A DNA stretch of 64,000 nt from Petaurus breviceps papuanus (Eukaryota; Chordata; Mammalia; Diprotodontia; Petauridae), in contig JAMXIF010001253.1 of assembly GCA_028583685.1 (NCBI GenBank), positions 71,230,989 through 71,294,988 of the forward strand, given 5' to 3'. The position numbers and the translations under genes are program-made. Below, piece after piece: positions 31,170 through 42,109 of the stretch. The notes beneath the pieces were generated by a model, which made no database searches, was not told the DNA's origin, and worked only from the letters and a program-made list of their open reading frames with translations. Within the stretch, counting starts at the first letter, position 1. Every line of letters starts with the position of its first letter.

Positions 31170-33190
31170 TTTTAAAAATTAAAGAGGGTTATGGATGTTC
31201 ACCTAAGGAAAGTGAATTTTTCTTTTGGTAGGAAGTGGAGAGACATGGATTTGAACTAGTACTCTAATCCCTAAGCTTTTCTTTATAACCTTTTATCATT
31301 ACTACCAACAAACATTTTTTAAATGTATACTTTTTTGTGACACGCTCTGTTTATTAGAGGAAGAAAGTTTGTTTTTTTCTGAACCATTAAATAATTGTAT
31401 AGAAGGCATAGGCTGTAGGTAATATAAAGGAGTTTTCTGAAGCCCATATAAACATTATTTCTCTGAAAGGTTTTGGTTTCAGAAATTACGACTAACTTTT
31501 TAAAAAACAATGCACTACTAAATGAAATTCTATGGTAATAAGTTACATAGTATATTTAGTAAACATTCTTATCATCTAAAATGTGGTTAGTTTGGCAGAG
31601 ACTTATGAGAAACTTGATTGTTATTATTAAGTGATACAAAGGTTTCAAAGGTAATGCTGACAGAATTTAAATTGTCGCAGGTCCTACAAAGGTGGAAAGA
31701 CTTCAAACAGGGTTGAATAACAAATTTTCATCTGAAGAGCAGCTTAGCAAAATTCAGAGGTGCTCATCACCAAAATCATAGCCACAAGGAATATTTTTTG
31801 GCTATATAATATCAACTACTGAAATTCAAGAGGAGTTGTGATCTGTGACAGTGGAGAAGGGAATGCATTAATAAGATCATAGATCTTTTGAAATAATGAA
31901 GTGACTAGAAATAAAGAATACATTCAGTTGTTAGGAAACTAAAATTAGGCGCATTGCTTACGTTGGAATATTTCCCAAAGCCTCAGGAAAATATCTTTGC
32001 ATTTTTTCATGAAAAAAAAATACACATGTGTGGGAGGTGTATTTTATTCCTGAAGTATCCTTATTGGCTATTTAGCCCACAAATGGGATAAAACATAACA
32101 AATTTTCACCATTTTATAACAAGTGCCTTAGGTTACAGCAAAATTATCATATTCTATCATTCTTTATTTAGATGCTAATTATAAAATCTATACCAAGCTG
32201 TAGAAAATATATTTCAAGCACGACATCTGGCTTTTTGGCAGACATGCATTTCTCCTGCAGTCATTGGAGATATACATTATTAAGCTAGTAAGGAAATCTT
32301 AAGGCTTTTTTTGATGTGGCTTTTTTTTTTAGCTTACATCTCAGTTTAGAAGATTTTTATTTATATTTTTCTGTATTTTATAACTTGACATATTGGCTTT
32401 AAGTCTGTTTATTTTATTTTTAATGTCATAGAAAAAAGAAAAGATTTTGAGGGTTTATATAGGTATATAATATAGTTAAACAGTGACTTTTTTCTTTGCA
32501 AATATTTTGCTCATTTTACATGTTCAAGTAGTATATCTTCTTCTCTATAAAAATAAAATGTATTTATAATGATTTTGCATTATATATGTACACAAAAGAA
32601 AAATATGATAATGTATTAGACAATAAGACTCTCTTGATATTTGTAGTCTCCTATGCATTAATCCCTTTTGTCAATAACAAAGGCTCTTGGTTAGATTGGA
32701 AAGCTTCCTTACCCTAGAGTGCTGTATTTTGAAGTTAGCTGTCATGGATGCATTGTAGAGAAAGAAGACTATTTATGTTTATGGCATTTTAAGTAACTTA
32801 GTAAAACCCTTCTGAATATACAGAAATGTCTTTTTTACTGTCATCACTGTTCACTTAATCTAGTGACCTTGCCATAATAGTGCTCTCAGAAAGCTCCCTT
32901 AGGCTCTTTCAGTAAAACAGATAAACATCAGAACTTAATGATTAGTTTAGATTTGGGAATTAAATGTATTATGTTGTAAATATGGCATAAATACTGAATA
33001 CTACAAAATATACTGCCAAACAATTTTTGTAGCAAGCAATATAGATGCTTTTCTTATGCAGGGAAACTACTAAAAGATTATTTGAAATTAGTCTATTTGA
33101 TATTGATTATAAATAGCAGTAATGCAACTTTTATTTCCCCTGATATTTTAACATAGGTTTTTTGTGTGTTTTAAAAGTCCTTTACATTCT
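31170..33190. other. Repeat-poor intronic stretch
   Basis: Two kilobases without a recognised element. Segments near 31570-31900 and 32200-32300 are less AT-biased and could be old repeats or conserved sequence. No gene is seen. Confidence 0.4.
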
Positions 33191-33194
33191 TGTT

Positions 33195-34190
33195 TTTCAG
33201 TCAGCTAGCACTTGTTAAGCACCTCCTTTGTGCCAGTTACTGTGTTAAGGGTTAGGAATTCAAAGAAAGGCAAAAAATTGTGTCTGTGAATTCAGAGTCT
33301 AATGAGAGAGACAACATGCAAGAACCATGCAAAAAAGCAAACTGTATTCAGGATATATTGTAGAATCTTGGAGAGAAGTCACTAAGATTAAGGAGGACTG
33401 GGAAAGGCTTATTATAGAAGATGGGACTTTAGCTGAGCCTTGAAGAAAATTAGGGAAGCAGGGCAGTCTCCATGAGGAAAGTGAACATTTCTGACAGGGG
33501 GGACAGCTAGAGAAAATAGTCAGTGAAGAAATGAAGTGTTGGAGATGAGGAATTGCAAGGAGGTCAGTGTCACTGGATCACAGAGTACATATAAGGGAAT
33601 AATGTATAAGAAGACTGGAAAGGTAGGAAGAGGCCCACTTATAAAGGGCTTTAAGAGGCAAACAAAGGATTTTATATTTGTTCCTGGAAGTACTAGAAAG
33701 CCACTACACTGGGGCAGCTAGGAGGCACAGTGAATGAGTCAGGAGGACCCAAGTTCAAATCCAGCCTGAGACACTTGATACTTAGCTAACTGTGTGACCT
33801 TGGGCAAGTCACTTAACCCCAATTGCCTTGCCTTCCTCCCTCAAAAAAAAAGAAAGAAAAGAAAGCCACTACACTTTATTGAATAGGGGAGTTATATGGT
33901 CAGAACTGAGTTTTAGGAAGGTCATTAGACAATTGAGTGAAAGAGGATGGGATAAAGGAGGAGACAAGGTAGGGAGACCTAGATTATTGTAATAGATTAG
34001 GTAAGAGATGGCTTAGGCCTACATTAGGGTGGTTACAATTTCATAGAAAAGAAGGGGGAACAGGAAAGAATTATTACAAAGAGAAAAATAACAGGACTTG
34101 ACAATTAAGGAATAATAGATGACAGTTCAATCCTGGGTTACTAGGAAGATGATAGGGATCTACATAGTAATAGGAAATTAGTTCAGTTTT
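33195..34190 (-). repeat. L2 LINE 3' kilobase, antisense
   Basis: CAGTCAGCTAGCACTTGTTA, AAGCACCTCCTTTGTGCCAG, GGAAAGGCTTATTATAGAAG, CAGTGTCACTGGATCACAGA and AAAGGGCTTTAAGAGGCAAA are the reversed L2 3' region. A SINE interrupts it at 33711-33859. Confidence 0.85.
33711..33859 (+). repeat. Marsupial tRNA-headed SINE in L2
   Basis: The copy runs GGGGCAGCTAGGAGGCACAG, AGTCAGGAGGACCCAAGTTC, TGTGTGACCTTGGGCAAGTC, then an A-rich tail. A perfect 16-bp duplication AGAAAGCCACTACACT lies at 33695-33710 and 33860-33875, so this is one of the younger insertions. A small internal deletion near the head makes it shorter than its relatives. Confidence 0.95.
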
Positions 34191-34504
34191 AGCCATTTAT
34201 AGTAATTTTCTTTTCAAATATTATTTCTTTTTTTAATGTTAGCTAAGGGATTTCGTTTTCTTTAAAACATATGCATTTATTTGTCAGCATTAGATGTTCT
34301 TCCCTGTTTGGCTTTTGACACTTTTCATAAATGAATACAAAACTTTTTTAATTAATTATATTTTTTATAAATATGTAGACTGAGATTAATAGAAGAAACC
34401 AAGACATTTTAATTCTGATGAACCTATTCAACGTGTTTAGTATACTAGCTTTACTAAAGCTGCAGTTTTCCTTTATCATTCCCTGAGCAAATCAAATTCA
34501 TTTG

Positions 34505-34570
34505 TTACTGCTTATGTTATTGCCGTTGAATGTTTTCAGTCATGTCCAACTCTTCATGACCCTATAACTG
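34505..34570 (-). repeat. Mar-1 CORE-SINE tail fragment, antisense
   Basis: GCCGTTGAATGTTTTCAGTC, ATGTCCAACTCTTCATGACC and CTATAACTGC match the reversed Mar-1 RTE-like tail. Confidence 0.7.
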
Positions 34571-34744
34571 CTTATCTCTATCATGGAATGAGATTAAAAG
34601 AGTTGAATTTGTCTTCTGTTGTTTTCCCAATGAGGAAAAAAAAATTCTTTAACCTGAATTTAAGTTGATGAAGTTTTATTTCTGTAGATAACAAAACATA
34701 GGCTTGGTGATAGGATCTGTATTTTCATTGATATAAATTCCCTG

Positions 34745-34935
34745 GATGAGGGAGCTCCCTCTGCTACTCCTAGTCAACTCTTTCTCTGTAATTTATCATC
34801 TCAGAAAGTTGCCTAAAGCAATGAGAGGTTAAGTGACTCTTCCACAGACACATAACCAGTATTAAGAGGTAAGATAATGAAACTAAGTCTCCCTGTTCTT
34901 GATGCTGTGTCTCTATCTACTATCGTGGGATGCCT
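34745..34935 (-). repeat. MIR-like SINE, antisense
   Basis: CATCTCAGAAAGTTGCCTAA, AGCAATGAGAGGTTAAGTGA and ACATAACCAGTATTAAGAGG fit a marsupial MIR variant also present at 18340-18490. Confidence 0.65.
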
Positions 34936-34939
34936 CTGT

Positions 34940-36140
34940 TATATTTTATGTTACTTTGGGGAAAATTGCAGATTAAAATTTTGAGTAATTATTTTTTTTA
35001 TCAGAATATGTATTGTGTAAGAAAAGGATGAGATAGAATATTAGAAAGTATCCAGCAAAAAAATGTAAGGAATTTTAAAGCACCTTTAATGGCAATACTA
35101 ACAGTTTCTTGTTAAACTACTGAGGCAGAAAGTTGAGAAAATAAAGTGATTCATACCTCTCAGAAAAGAAAACCAACCACTGGCAAGATGTGACCCCAGT
35201 AAACCAAATTCAATCAGCCATCTTTACTGATTTAACCTTAGACCACTAACGTTGAGATGAATGAAAAAAAAAAAAACCTTTTATACAGCAAAGGTTGATA
35301 TGTGCTAGTAAATAAATAGCTGCTTCATGTTTGGACAACTATGGAATAAGAAAAATAATTCCTCCTTCTTAATAGCTTTTCAAGTCAAGATAGATCATAA
35401 AAATGTGGCTCATATAATTTATCTGGAAGCTGCAGATTATTATGTCTCCTTGTGGACAGAGTAGGAACACAAAATGTTTTCTCTGAAAATAAACACAGCT
35501 CTTTTTCACAATCATTATTTAGTGTACCAAATTGTAGTCAAACATTATATAGATGAAAGTGCTGCCCAGAGGTAGAGAATAGGACATTACGTGAAATAGC
35601 ATTTTATGTCCTTTGAGCATCAAATGAGAATTCTTTTTATTCCATAAATCTTAAGAAATTAAATATAGAATCCAATAGTAAAGCTAACGTATCTAACTAG
35701 TATGCAGTTTCCCAGATATTAATTGGATACTTGAGAATATAACTTTTTTAAGATTTGTTTTTAGTTTGTTGTTTTTTAGCTATTGTTCAAAAAATCAATA
35801 GGGAAAGATAAATGATACATCATTTCCTTAATCTAAAAGTTTTACTCCATCAACTTCTCAACTCACTGTTATTCAATGCTACAATTCCTTTAGTGTGGCT
35901 GTTACAACATATGAAGCCCTAATCATTATGAAACTGCTGTCTGATATTTGTCTATTCTTGTCACTACTGTGCTTGAATATTACCAACATGCTGTAGTAAT
36001 AACCTGCATGACTTTTTTTTTAGAGTACTTTTTGCAGCATTTTTTTAATGTAGCTAAAAATTGATTGTGCTATTTAATTGATCAGGAAACATTTTCACCA
36101 TTGAGCATGTAAAAAAATTTTGTTACCAAAAAAAGTAAAA
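34940..36140. other. Repeat-poor intronic stretch
   Basis: No recognised element in 1.2 kb. It holds AT-rich DNA with poly-A and poly-T runs and no splice-flanked frame. Confidence 0.45.
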
Positions 36141-36142
36141 AT

Positions 36143-36315
36143 GGGGCGGCTAGGTGGCGCAGTGAATAGAGCACCAGCCCTGGAGTCAGGAGGACCTGAG
36201 TTCAAATCTGGCCTCAGACACTTAATAGAAAACTAGCTGTGTGACCTTGGGCAAGTCACTTAACCCTAACTGCCCTACCTTCCCCCTCCAAAAAGCAAAA
36301 ATAAATAAATAAAAA
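36143..36315 (+). repeat. Marsupial tRNA-headed SINE, full length
   Basis: GGGGCGGCTAGGTGGCGCAG, CCTGGAGTCAGGAGGACCTG, AAACTAGCTGTGTGACCTTG, CTACCTTCCCCCTCCAAAAA and an (AAAT)n tail. The well-kept CpGs in the head suggest it is among the youngest copies here. The target duplication is unclear in A-rich flanks. Confidence 0.93.
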
Positions 36316-36897
36316 GAACAAAGTAACTGTTAAGTAGGCTAGATTTTTATCTATTTTAGTCATGTTAGAAGGCAGTTTCCCTACAAAATGTTATATGGTT
36401 CAAAAATTTTTTGTCTTACATTTTCATATTTAAATGTAATTTTGCAAAGTATTAACTTGATTAGCTACCAAGAGATTTTGTGGGGTTTTTCAGCACTTAT
36501 CTAGATCCACCTCTTCTATTCTAACAGTTAAATAAGTCTCTGCTTCACATCTAAATGAGTTATATTTGGAATTTTCAACAGTCTGCTTACCTTCAACTAT
36601 GTAGTTCTTCAATTTGGATGAAAACAGTTATTAAATTGTCTTCCAGTCATTGTTAGATAGAATAGAATAGAATATCTTCTATGTCATGCCTTTCTTCAAA
36701 ACCATCAGCTTCTTCCTTTGGAAGTCTTAATGTTTTCCACTAGTACCTCTATTATCCCTTTCTTTCCATTTCTCTCAGCAAAGAAAACAAAACTATTTGA
36801 GAGTTTTTAATTGCCATTTCTCATTATAGATATCACAACTGCTTTATATAAACAACTGTTTATATAATATATACCTTACTAGTCACTTTTTTTCATT

Positions 36898-36908
36898 CCC
36901 CCCCCCCC
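36898..36908. repeat. (C)11 homopolymer
   Basis: Eleven consecutive C residues in an otherwise AT-rich region. Comparable G runs occur at 37132-37140 and 46337-46346. Confidence 0.9.
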
Positions 36909-36934
36909 AAGGTCCAGGAATCTAATTATTCTGG

Positions 36935-37022
36935 ACTAGACACCCATGTGGGGTTACAAGCCACAATTTAAGAATCACTGAAAGGGTCACAAGTGAAAAA
37001 AGTTTTAAAAGTGCTGGACTAA
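36935..37022. repeat. Possible hAT DNA-transposon end fragment
   Basis: GTGGGGTTACAAGCCACAAT, CACTGAAAGGGTCACAAGTG and AAAAGTTTTAAAAGTGCTGG resemble hAT-type terminal sequence ('gggtcacaag...aaaaagtttgagaagtgctgg'). The assignment is tentative. Confidence 0.35.
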
Positions 37023-37150
37023 ATATACTATATTGAGACATCTTCCATAAATATCTTTCCAAATCACCAACCATATTAAAACTTTTAGACAGATGATCTC
37101 TTTGGGGTGGTTTATGTGTATTTATATATTTGGGGGGGGGAGGGGTGTGT

Positions 37151-37380
37151 ATTGGGGCAGTTAGATGGTCCAGGGGATAGAGTCCCAAGCCTAGAGTCAA
37201 GAAGACTTGTCTTCCTAATTTCAAATCCAGCCTTATACTTACTAGCTACAGTGACCCTGGACAAGGCACTTAACCCTGTTTGCTTTAGTTCCTTATCTGT
37301 AAAATGACCTGGAGAAGGAAATGGCAAATCATTCCAGTATTTTTTGCCAAGAAAGCAGTAAAGGAGGTCGTGAAGAGTTG

Positions 37381-37382
<2 letters not shown>
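37151..37382 (+). repeat. Mar-1 CORE-SINE
   Basis: ATTGGGGCAGTTAGATGGTC, CCTAGAGTCAAGAAGACTTG, CAGTGACCCTGGACAAGGCA, GACCTGGAGAAGGAAATGGC and GGTCGTGAAGAGTTGAACAC run in Mar-1 order. The 3' end runs into a long CA repeat. Confidence 0.85.

Positions 37383-37442
<60 letters not shown>
37382..37442. repeat. (AC)30 microsatellite at the Mar-1 tail
   Basis: About 30 uninterrupted AC units replace the usual 'cacgactgaaacaac' Mar-1 terminus. Confidence 0.97.
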
Positions 37443-37446
<4 letters not shown>

Positions 37447-37449
37447 ATA

Positions 37450-37590
37450 CACTTAATTGCATATGTATTTAACTTCCCTAAAGAAGGTAATGTTCTTAAG
37501 AACATTGATTTATTTTTGTGTTTCTATTACTAATAGCTATCATAGTTTCTAGCACATAGTAGCTGCTTAACAAATACTTGATGATTGATT
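37450..37590 (+). repeat. L2 LINE 3' tail
   Basis: TTCTAGCACATAGTAGCTGC, TTAACAAATACTTGATGATT and GATTGG are the L2 terminus. Confidence 0.65.
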
Positions 37591-37719
37591 GGTTATTTGA
37601 TATAATTACCCTTTTTGACCTTTATATTACATTGTGATCTCATCAGCTTCCAAGTATGGTATTCAGTTATCAGCTCTGGGCAGGCAATCCCCACCTCCTT
37701 AGTCTTTCTCCTTAATTCC

Positions 37720-37895
37720 AGACACATGGGATTACAGATCACTATAAATGATCTTAGAAGTTATCTGGCACATTTAAAGATGAGGAAACCTGATAAGTTG
37801 TCTAACTTCACCCAAGAATGGTAGAGACAAGATGTAAATTCAGATGATTTGACTACAAATCTAGCACTCTTTGCACTGTGTCACATGCTCTTCTC
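37720..37895 (-). repeat. MIR SINE, antisense
   Basis: ATCTGGCACATTTAAAGATG, AGGAAACCTGATAAGTTGTC and AGCACTCTTTGCACTGTGTC follow reversed MIR order. Confidence 0.6.
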
Positions 37896-38041
37896 ACATG
37901 GATTCATATCTGCCTGTTATACTTTCCAACATTATTTATTTTGACGAGTGTCTCATTGGCATATCAAAAGTCACATTTTGAGTGTTCTAAAACAGAACCT
38001 ATTATATTTTCCTCACAGCTATCTCTTCTCTTTAACTTCCC

Positions 38042-39330
38042 TATTTCTTTTTTAAAATACAATTTTACTTTATTTTTAAATAGCATTTTATTTTTTCCAA
38101 TTACATATAGAGAAAATTTTTTAACATTCATTTTTGTTTTATTTTGAGTTCTGAATTTTTCTCCCTTTCCCCCTTCCCCTCGTATGTTAGAGTGGGTAGA
38201 GTCCTGGGCCTGAAGTCAGGAAGACTTCTCTTCCCGAGTTCAAATCCAGCCTCACACACTTATTAGCTGTGTAACCACAGCCAGTGGTGTGTGCAAATCT
38301 ATGTGCAATGACATAAAACATTTCCATGCTAGTCATGTTGTGAAAGAAGAAAGGGACCAAAAGGAAAAAAATCTACCAAAAAAAACCTGAAAATAGTGTG
38401 CTTTGATCTGTAATCAGACACCATCAGTTCTTACTCTGAATGTGGATAGCATTTTCCATAATGAGCCTTTTGGAATTGTCTTGGATAGTATAATCTTATT
38501 TTATTTTCATTTCCGTATTCTCACCCTCCCACTTCTTCTCCAACTCATTGAGAAAGCACTAAAAACAAAACCTGTTACAAATCTGTATAGTCAAGCAAAA
38601 ACAAAACAAAACCTCCCTATGTGGAAGTGAATAGCAGGTGACAGTATCATGAGTCCTCTGGACCTGGGGTTGGTTCCACTAGTTGATCAGAGTTCCTAAG
38701 TCTCTCAAAGTTGTTTTGTCTTTAGAGTATTATTGTTTTTGTGTGAATTATTATTCTGGTTCTGCTCACTTCACTCTGCATCACCTCATAGTATTGTATT
38801 CAGGCTTATTCCCTTCATCATTTCTTAGAGAACAAATCTGTTTCATTACTTTCATATGCTTTACCTTGTTCAACCATTACCCAATTAATGGGCATGCCTA
38901 ATTTAAAGTTCTTTGCCAAAACAAAAAGAATTGCTACAAATATTTTTTTTATGTATGGGTCCTTTTTCTCTTTCTCTGATCTCTTTGAGGTTTAATATTA
39001 CTGGGTCTAAGGGAATGAACAGTTTAGTATGTTTTGGGGCACAGCTCCATACTGATTTCCAGAAGTTCCAGAGCCAGTAATTCACAGTTCCACCAACGTA
39101 TATTAAGGTACTTGTATTCCTATAGGCCTTCCAGCATTTGTGATTTTCCTTTGTTGCCAGATTTGCCAGTCTTATTGTAAGATGGTATCAGAGTTATTTT
39201 AATTTGCATTTCTCTAATTATTAGTGTTTTAGATAATTTTTTAATATGCCTCTTAACTTGAATTTCTTCCTCTGAAAGCTGCCTAATGTTATGCGTTGAC
39301 CAATTATCAATAGGGTAACTTCCTTTTTTC
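38042..39330 (-). repeat. L1 LINE 3' end, antisense
   Basis: TTTTTTCCAATTACATATAG, GTCATGTTGTGAAAGAAGAA, CATCAGTTCTTACTCTGAAT, GTGGATAGCATTTTCCATAA, CATTACCCAATTAATGGGCA and TTTTAATTTGCATTTCTCTA are the marsupial L1 3' end in reverse complement. It stops near the 'tatcaat' site where many L1 3' fragments continue. Confidence 0.9.
38186..38285 (+). repeat. Truncated SINE inside L1
   Basis: GAGTGGGTAGAGTCCTGGGC, CTGAAGTCAGGAAGACTTCT, GTTCAAATCCAGCCTCACAC and CTTATTAGCTGTGTAACCAC are the head of a Mar-1 or MIR-type SINE without a tail. Confidence 0.75.
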
Positions 39331-39489
39331 TGTTCCACTTACAAGCTAGCCAAGATAATAGCATTGTACATCATGGCTGAGAAAATTGAGACCCTAAAAA
39401 ATCAAGTAACCTGCCTTTAGTAAAAGAAAATTAGATTAATAGTTAGGAATAATAATTAGGGCAAGTTTTATAAGGAAAAGAGCTATTTC

Positions 39490-39575
39490 ATTTTAGTCTC
39501 TGTATCCCTAGGGTTGGGTCTCATACTGTAGTGAGTATTTAACAAATGCGTGTTTAATCTAATTAAATTGAATTT
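39490..39575 (+). repeat. L2 LINE 3' tail
   Basis: GTCTCTGTATCCCTAGGGTT and GAGTATTTAACAAATGCGTG are L2-like. Confidence 0.5.
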
Positions 39576-39739
39576 TTTGAACATAAATAATGAAGACTCC
39601 ACAACAGGGATTTCCCTGGTAAATTACTACACAAGCATTAAAAACATCAATGTATTTTTGTACATTAGTATATTTCCTTAACCTTTTTTTCCTCACTTAG
39701 TTCTATGAAAAGCATTGATGAGAAATGGGAGATAGGCAA

Positions 39740-39990
39740 TGATAGAAAAGGAAGAAAAAAAGAGGTTCTTTTAGAAAGACTGAGAGAATTATGGAAAGTG
39801 TGACATTTGAGCTGGGGTTTGAAGGAAAAAAAGATTTTGTAGTTTGACTGACATATAGGCATTCATGCCATATGATATTGTTAAAATGAGGTCACAGGGC
39901 ATTCAGGAAAAGGAAATAAGCAAGATAGTACTCATGAGTGATATATGAGAGTGGAAAAAGGCTTGTATGAGGTAGCAGTCAGGGTATTTA
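39740..39990 (-). repeat. L2 LINE fragment, antisense, diverged
   Basis: ATTTGAGCTGGGGTTTGAAG, GGCATTCATGCCATATGATA and AGTGGAAAAAGGCTTGTATG give partial agreement with reversed L2 3' sequence. Confidence 0.4.
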
Positions 39991-40559
39991 TCATTTATCA
40001 TTCCTTGCTAAAGCAGTGATGACATGATAACTAGGTTGGGGTTTTTTTTGGTTTGTGGTTTTTTTTCCCCCTGGTTGTATTCAAGATACCAGAATTCTAT
40101 TGAATAACTTATTCCCTTTGAATCATATCTCCTGGTGATGAGTTCTTTTTCCTTCTTGTCACACAGTGAAATTCTTGTTTAATAGTTTTTTCCAGTACTA
40201 AAAGCACATGCCATTTTAAATAAGAAATTCATTTCTATTCCCTTTTTTTTTTTGGTGCTATTTAAGTAATCTTAATACTCAGAGAAAATAAAATGGCCTT
40301 TACCCTAAAGTCAGTGGAAGAAGTATACAATACAGAAAAAATGTACAAATGTTTAACGAGAAAAGGGTGCTATGTACATTTTTATATAGGAGGTGGTAGG
40401 GGAGTCTGATCTAATTTTTTATATCAGCATGGGAAATATCTGGTATGGAAGTTTACTCCCCAGATGTAGAACAGCAACTGATTGTAACTTGAGAGTTACT
40501 TGGGGCATTGAGAGTTACTTGAGAGTAACCTGGGAGAGAGTTACAAATGGATTTGTGGT

Positions 40560-40795
40560 AACAGAGCTAATGTGTGTCAGAGGCATTACTTAAAACCTAG
40601 TCTTTCTGATTCCAGTGCCAATCTAATACATACTATTCCATGATGCCTCTCCTACATAGATGAACTTCTTTCTTATTTTTGTTGTTCCAGAAATCAAGTT
40701 TCATGTTAGACCCTCTCACACCTTTCCAACTTGACCAAATGAGATATTTGTAAAGTGCTTAGCACAGTGGTTGTCATGTAGTAGGAACTTATTTA
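40560..40795. repeat. MIR pieces flanking a short unassigned gap
   Basis: 40560-40660 reads as antisense MIR (ACAGAGCTAATGTGTGTCAG, TAGTCTTTCTGATTCCAGTG). 40735-40795 is a sense MIR tail (AATGAGATATTTGTAAAGTG, CTTAGCACAGTGG). Confidence 0.55.
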
Positions 40796-41028
40796 TTCCT
40801 TTAATTATTTCCATAATTTTATTTGAAGGTTTTTAATTATTCCATAATTTTATTTGAAGGGTTTTTCCCCCTAGTGAGACATTTTAATAATAATAAATGT
40901 CTTAACATCTTCCATTGGTTTTCTATGAGCAATGGAAGACTTTGATTTTGACTTTTATTATTGCTAAAATGTCTAACTAGGGGGAAAAACCTTTAGATAA
41001 AAGCATGGAATAATTAAAGGAAGAATAA
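40796..41028. mobile_element. Palindromic MITE-like element
   Basis: Two arms of roughly 100 bp are inverted copies of each other around a 12-nt centre (40918-40929). Left-arm TTTTTCCCCCTAGTGAGACA pairs with right-arm TGTCTAACTAGGGGGAAAAA. TTCCATTG (40910-40917) pairs with CAATGGAA (40930-40937). The outer CCTTTAATTATT (from about 40798) pairs with AATAATTAAAGG. Part of the left arm (TAATTATT...GAAGG) is duplicated in tandem at 40802-40835 and 40834-40866. The structure suggests a non-autonomous DNA transposon of unknown family. Transcribed from either strand it would fold into one long hairpin. Confidence 0.7.
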
Positions 41029-41309
41029 AAAGAAAACTTGAGGGTAAGATGGTCAAGCTTTATGAATGAAAGTAAGGCTTATAGAGATGTTGGTGAAAAA
41101 GAAGCAATATAACCTGATTAAATTAAGTTGGTATAAAAGAATAATGCAGTGATTCTAAAATTATGAGCCTGGATGACCACAAGGATAATAGTGAATAACA
41201 ACAAAAAAAATTAAAGAGGAAATTTTAGGGGCTTTTATTTTTCCATGTATTACCTGGTGAAATAGCCATACAGTTATATTACTAATGAAGTGAACTTCCA
41301 AAGCTAAGT

Positions 41310-41545
41310 AGTACAGCCCGAGTTCAAATTTAGCCACAAACACTTACTAGCTATGTGATCCTGAACGAGTCATTTCACCTCTATCTGCCTCAGTTTCCTC
41401 ACCTGTGAGTTAATAATATATGGGGATAACACCTACCTTAAAAGACTGTTACGGGGATCAACTGAGTTAATAATTATAACGTTCTTAGCACAGTACCTAG
41501 CACATAGTAGGTACAGTATTAATATTAGTTAATATTAATTGTTTT
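41310..41545 (+). repeat. MIR SINE
   Basis: CCCGAGTTCAAATTTAGCCA, CTAGCTATGTGATCCTGAAC, CTGCCTCAGTTTCCTCACCT, TTCTTAGCACAGTACCTAGC and ACATAGTAGGTACAG run in MIR order. Confidence 0.8.
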
Positions 41546-41599
41546 TGTTATTATTATTGTTAGAAAGCCAAGATGAGAAAACTATATATGAGAAGCTAT

Positions 41600-41945
41600 A
41601 AACAAAGAGGTCATGGCCCATATTCTATGGGTTAGCCATGCTTGCCTTCTTCCCGTCCTCACATACGATACTCCATCTCTTTTTCTTCTTGCTTTTATTC
41701 AAATTTCCCTTTCTACATGAGGTCTTTTCTCTTTCCCATCCCGCTAAGATTACCTTGTATCTTCTTTGTATATGTTTTCTGTATTATATTTCTATATATT
41801 GTACATATTTCCTATATGCCTATATATTCCTCTACCAGAATGTATGGTTCTTAAGGACAGAAGTTATTTTGTTTTTTTCTTTATTCTACCAACATACACA
41901 GCTTCTGGCATGCAGTTGGTGCTTAATAAATAATATTTAGTTGAT
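41600..41945 (+). repeat. L2 LINE 3' end
   Basis: CATGAGGTCTTTTCTCTTTC, GTATGGTTCTTAAGGACAGA, TTCTGGCATGCAGTTGGTGC and TTAATAAATAATATTTAG close an L2 copy. Confidence 0.6.
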
Positions 41946-42109
41946 TGATAAATAGGATTACTTCAGATAAAAAAGAGAGGAAAGTAGTCCAAGAATGGAG
42001 TTTGGGGAGTATCCCTTATTTGGAATAAGGAAAATGAAGAAGCTACTAAATAAGCTACACTAAAATTATCATAATATGGTGAAAATCATGAAAATGAAGG
42101 AATGAAGAA

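Larger units (their letters stand above)
29130..31170 (-). repeat. L1 LINE 3' two kilobases, antisense
   Basis: On the plus strand the order is the reverse complement of a marsupial L1 3' end: CATTCCCCAATTGATGGGCA, TTTTAATTTGCATTTCTAAA, CTGCCTGTTCATATCTTTTG, TTGACCTTTTGTTGTTCTAG. The minus-strand frame at 30367-30606 reads LSFWDKNSLFDKNCWENCMA and then TSYTIYQVKVKMDTRF, the L1 ORF2 C-terminal block ('LLFWDKTSLFDNWWEN ... TPYTKINSRWIKDL'). The 5' part is missing, and two SINEs interrupt it. Confidence 0.9.

Noticed and set aside
37112-37462. 116-residue minus-strand Cys-Val frame
   Set aside because: It is produced by the (AC)30 repeat at the end of a Mar-1 SINE.
41638-41940. 100-residue plus-strand frame rich in Phe and Tyr
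   Set aside because: It falls in an L2 3' end. The composition reflects T-rich DNA rather than a membrane protein.
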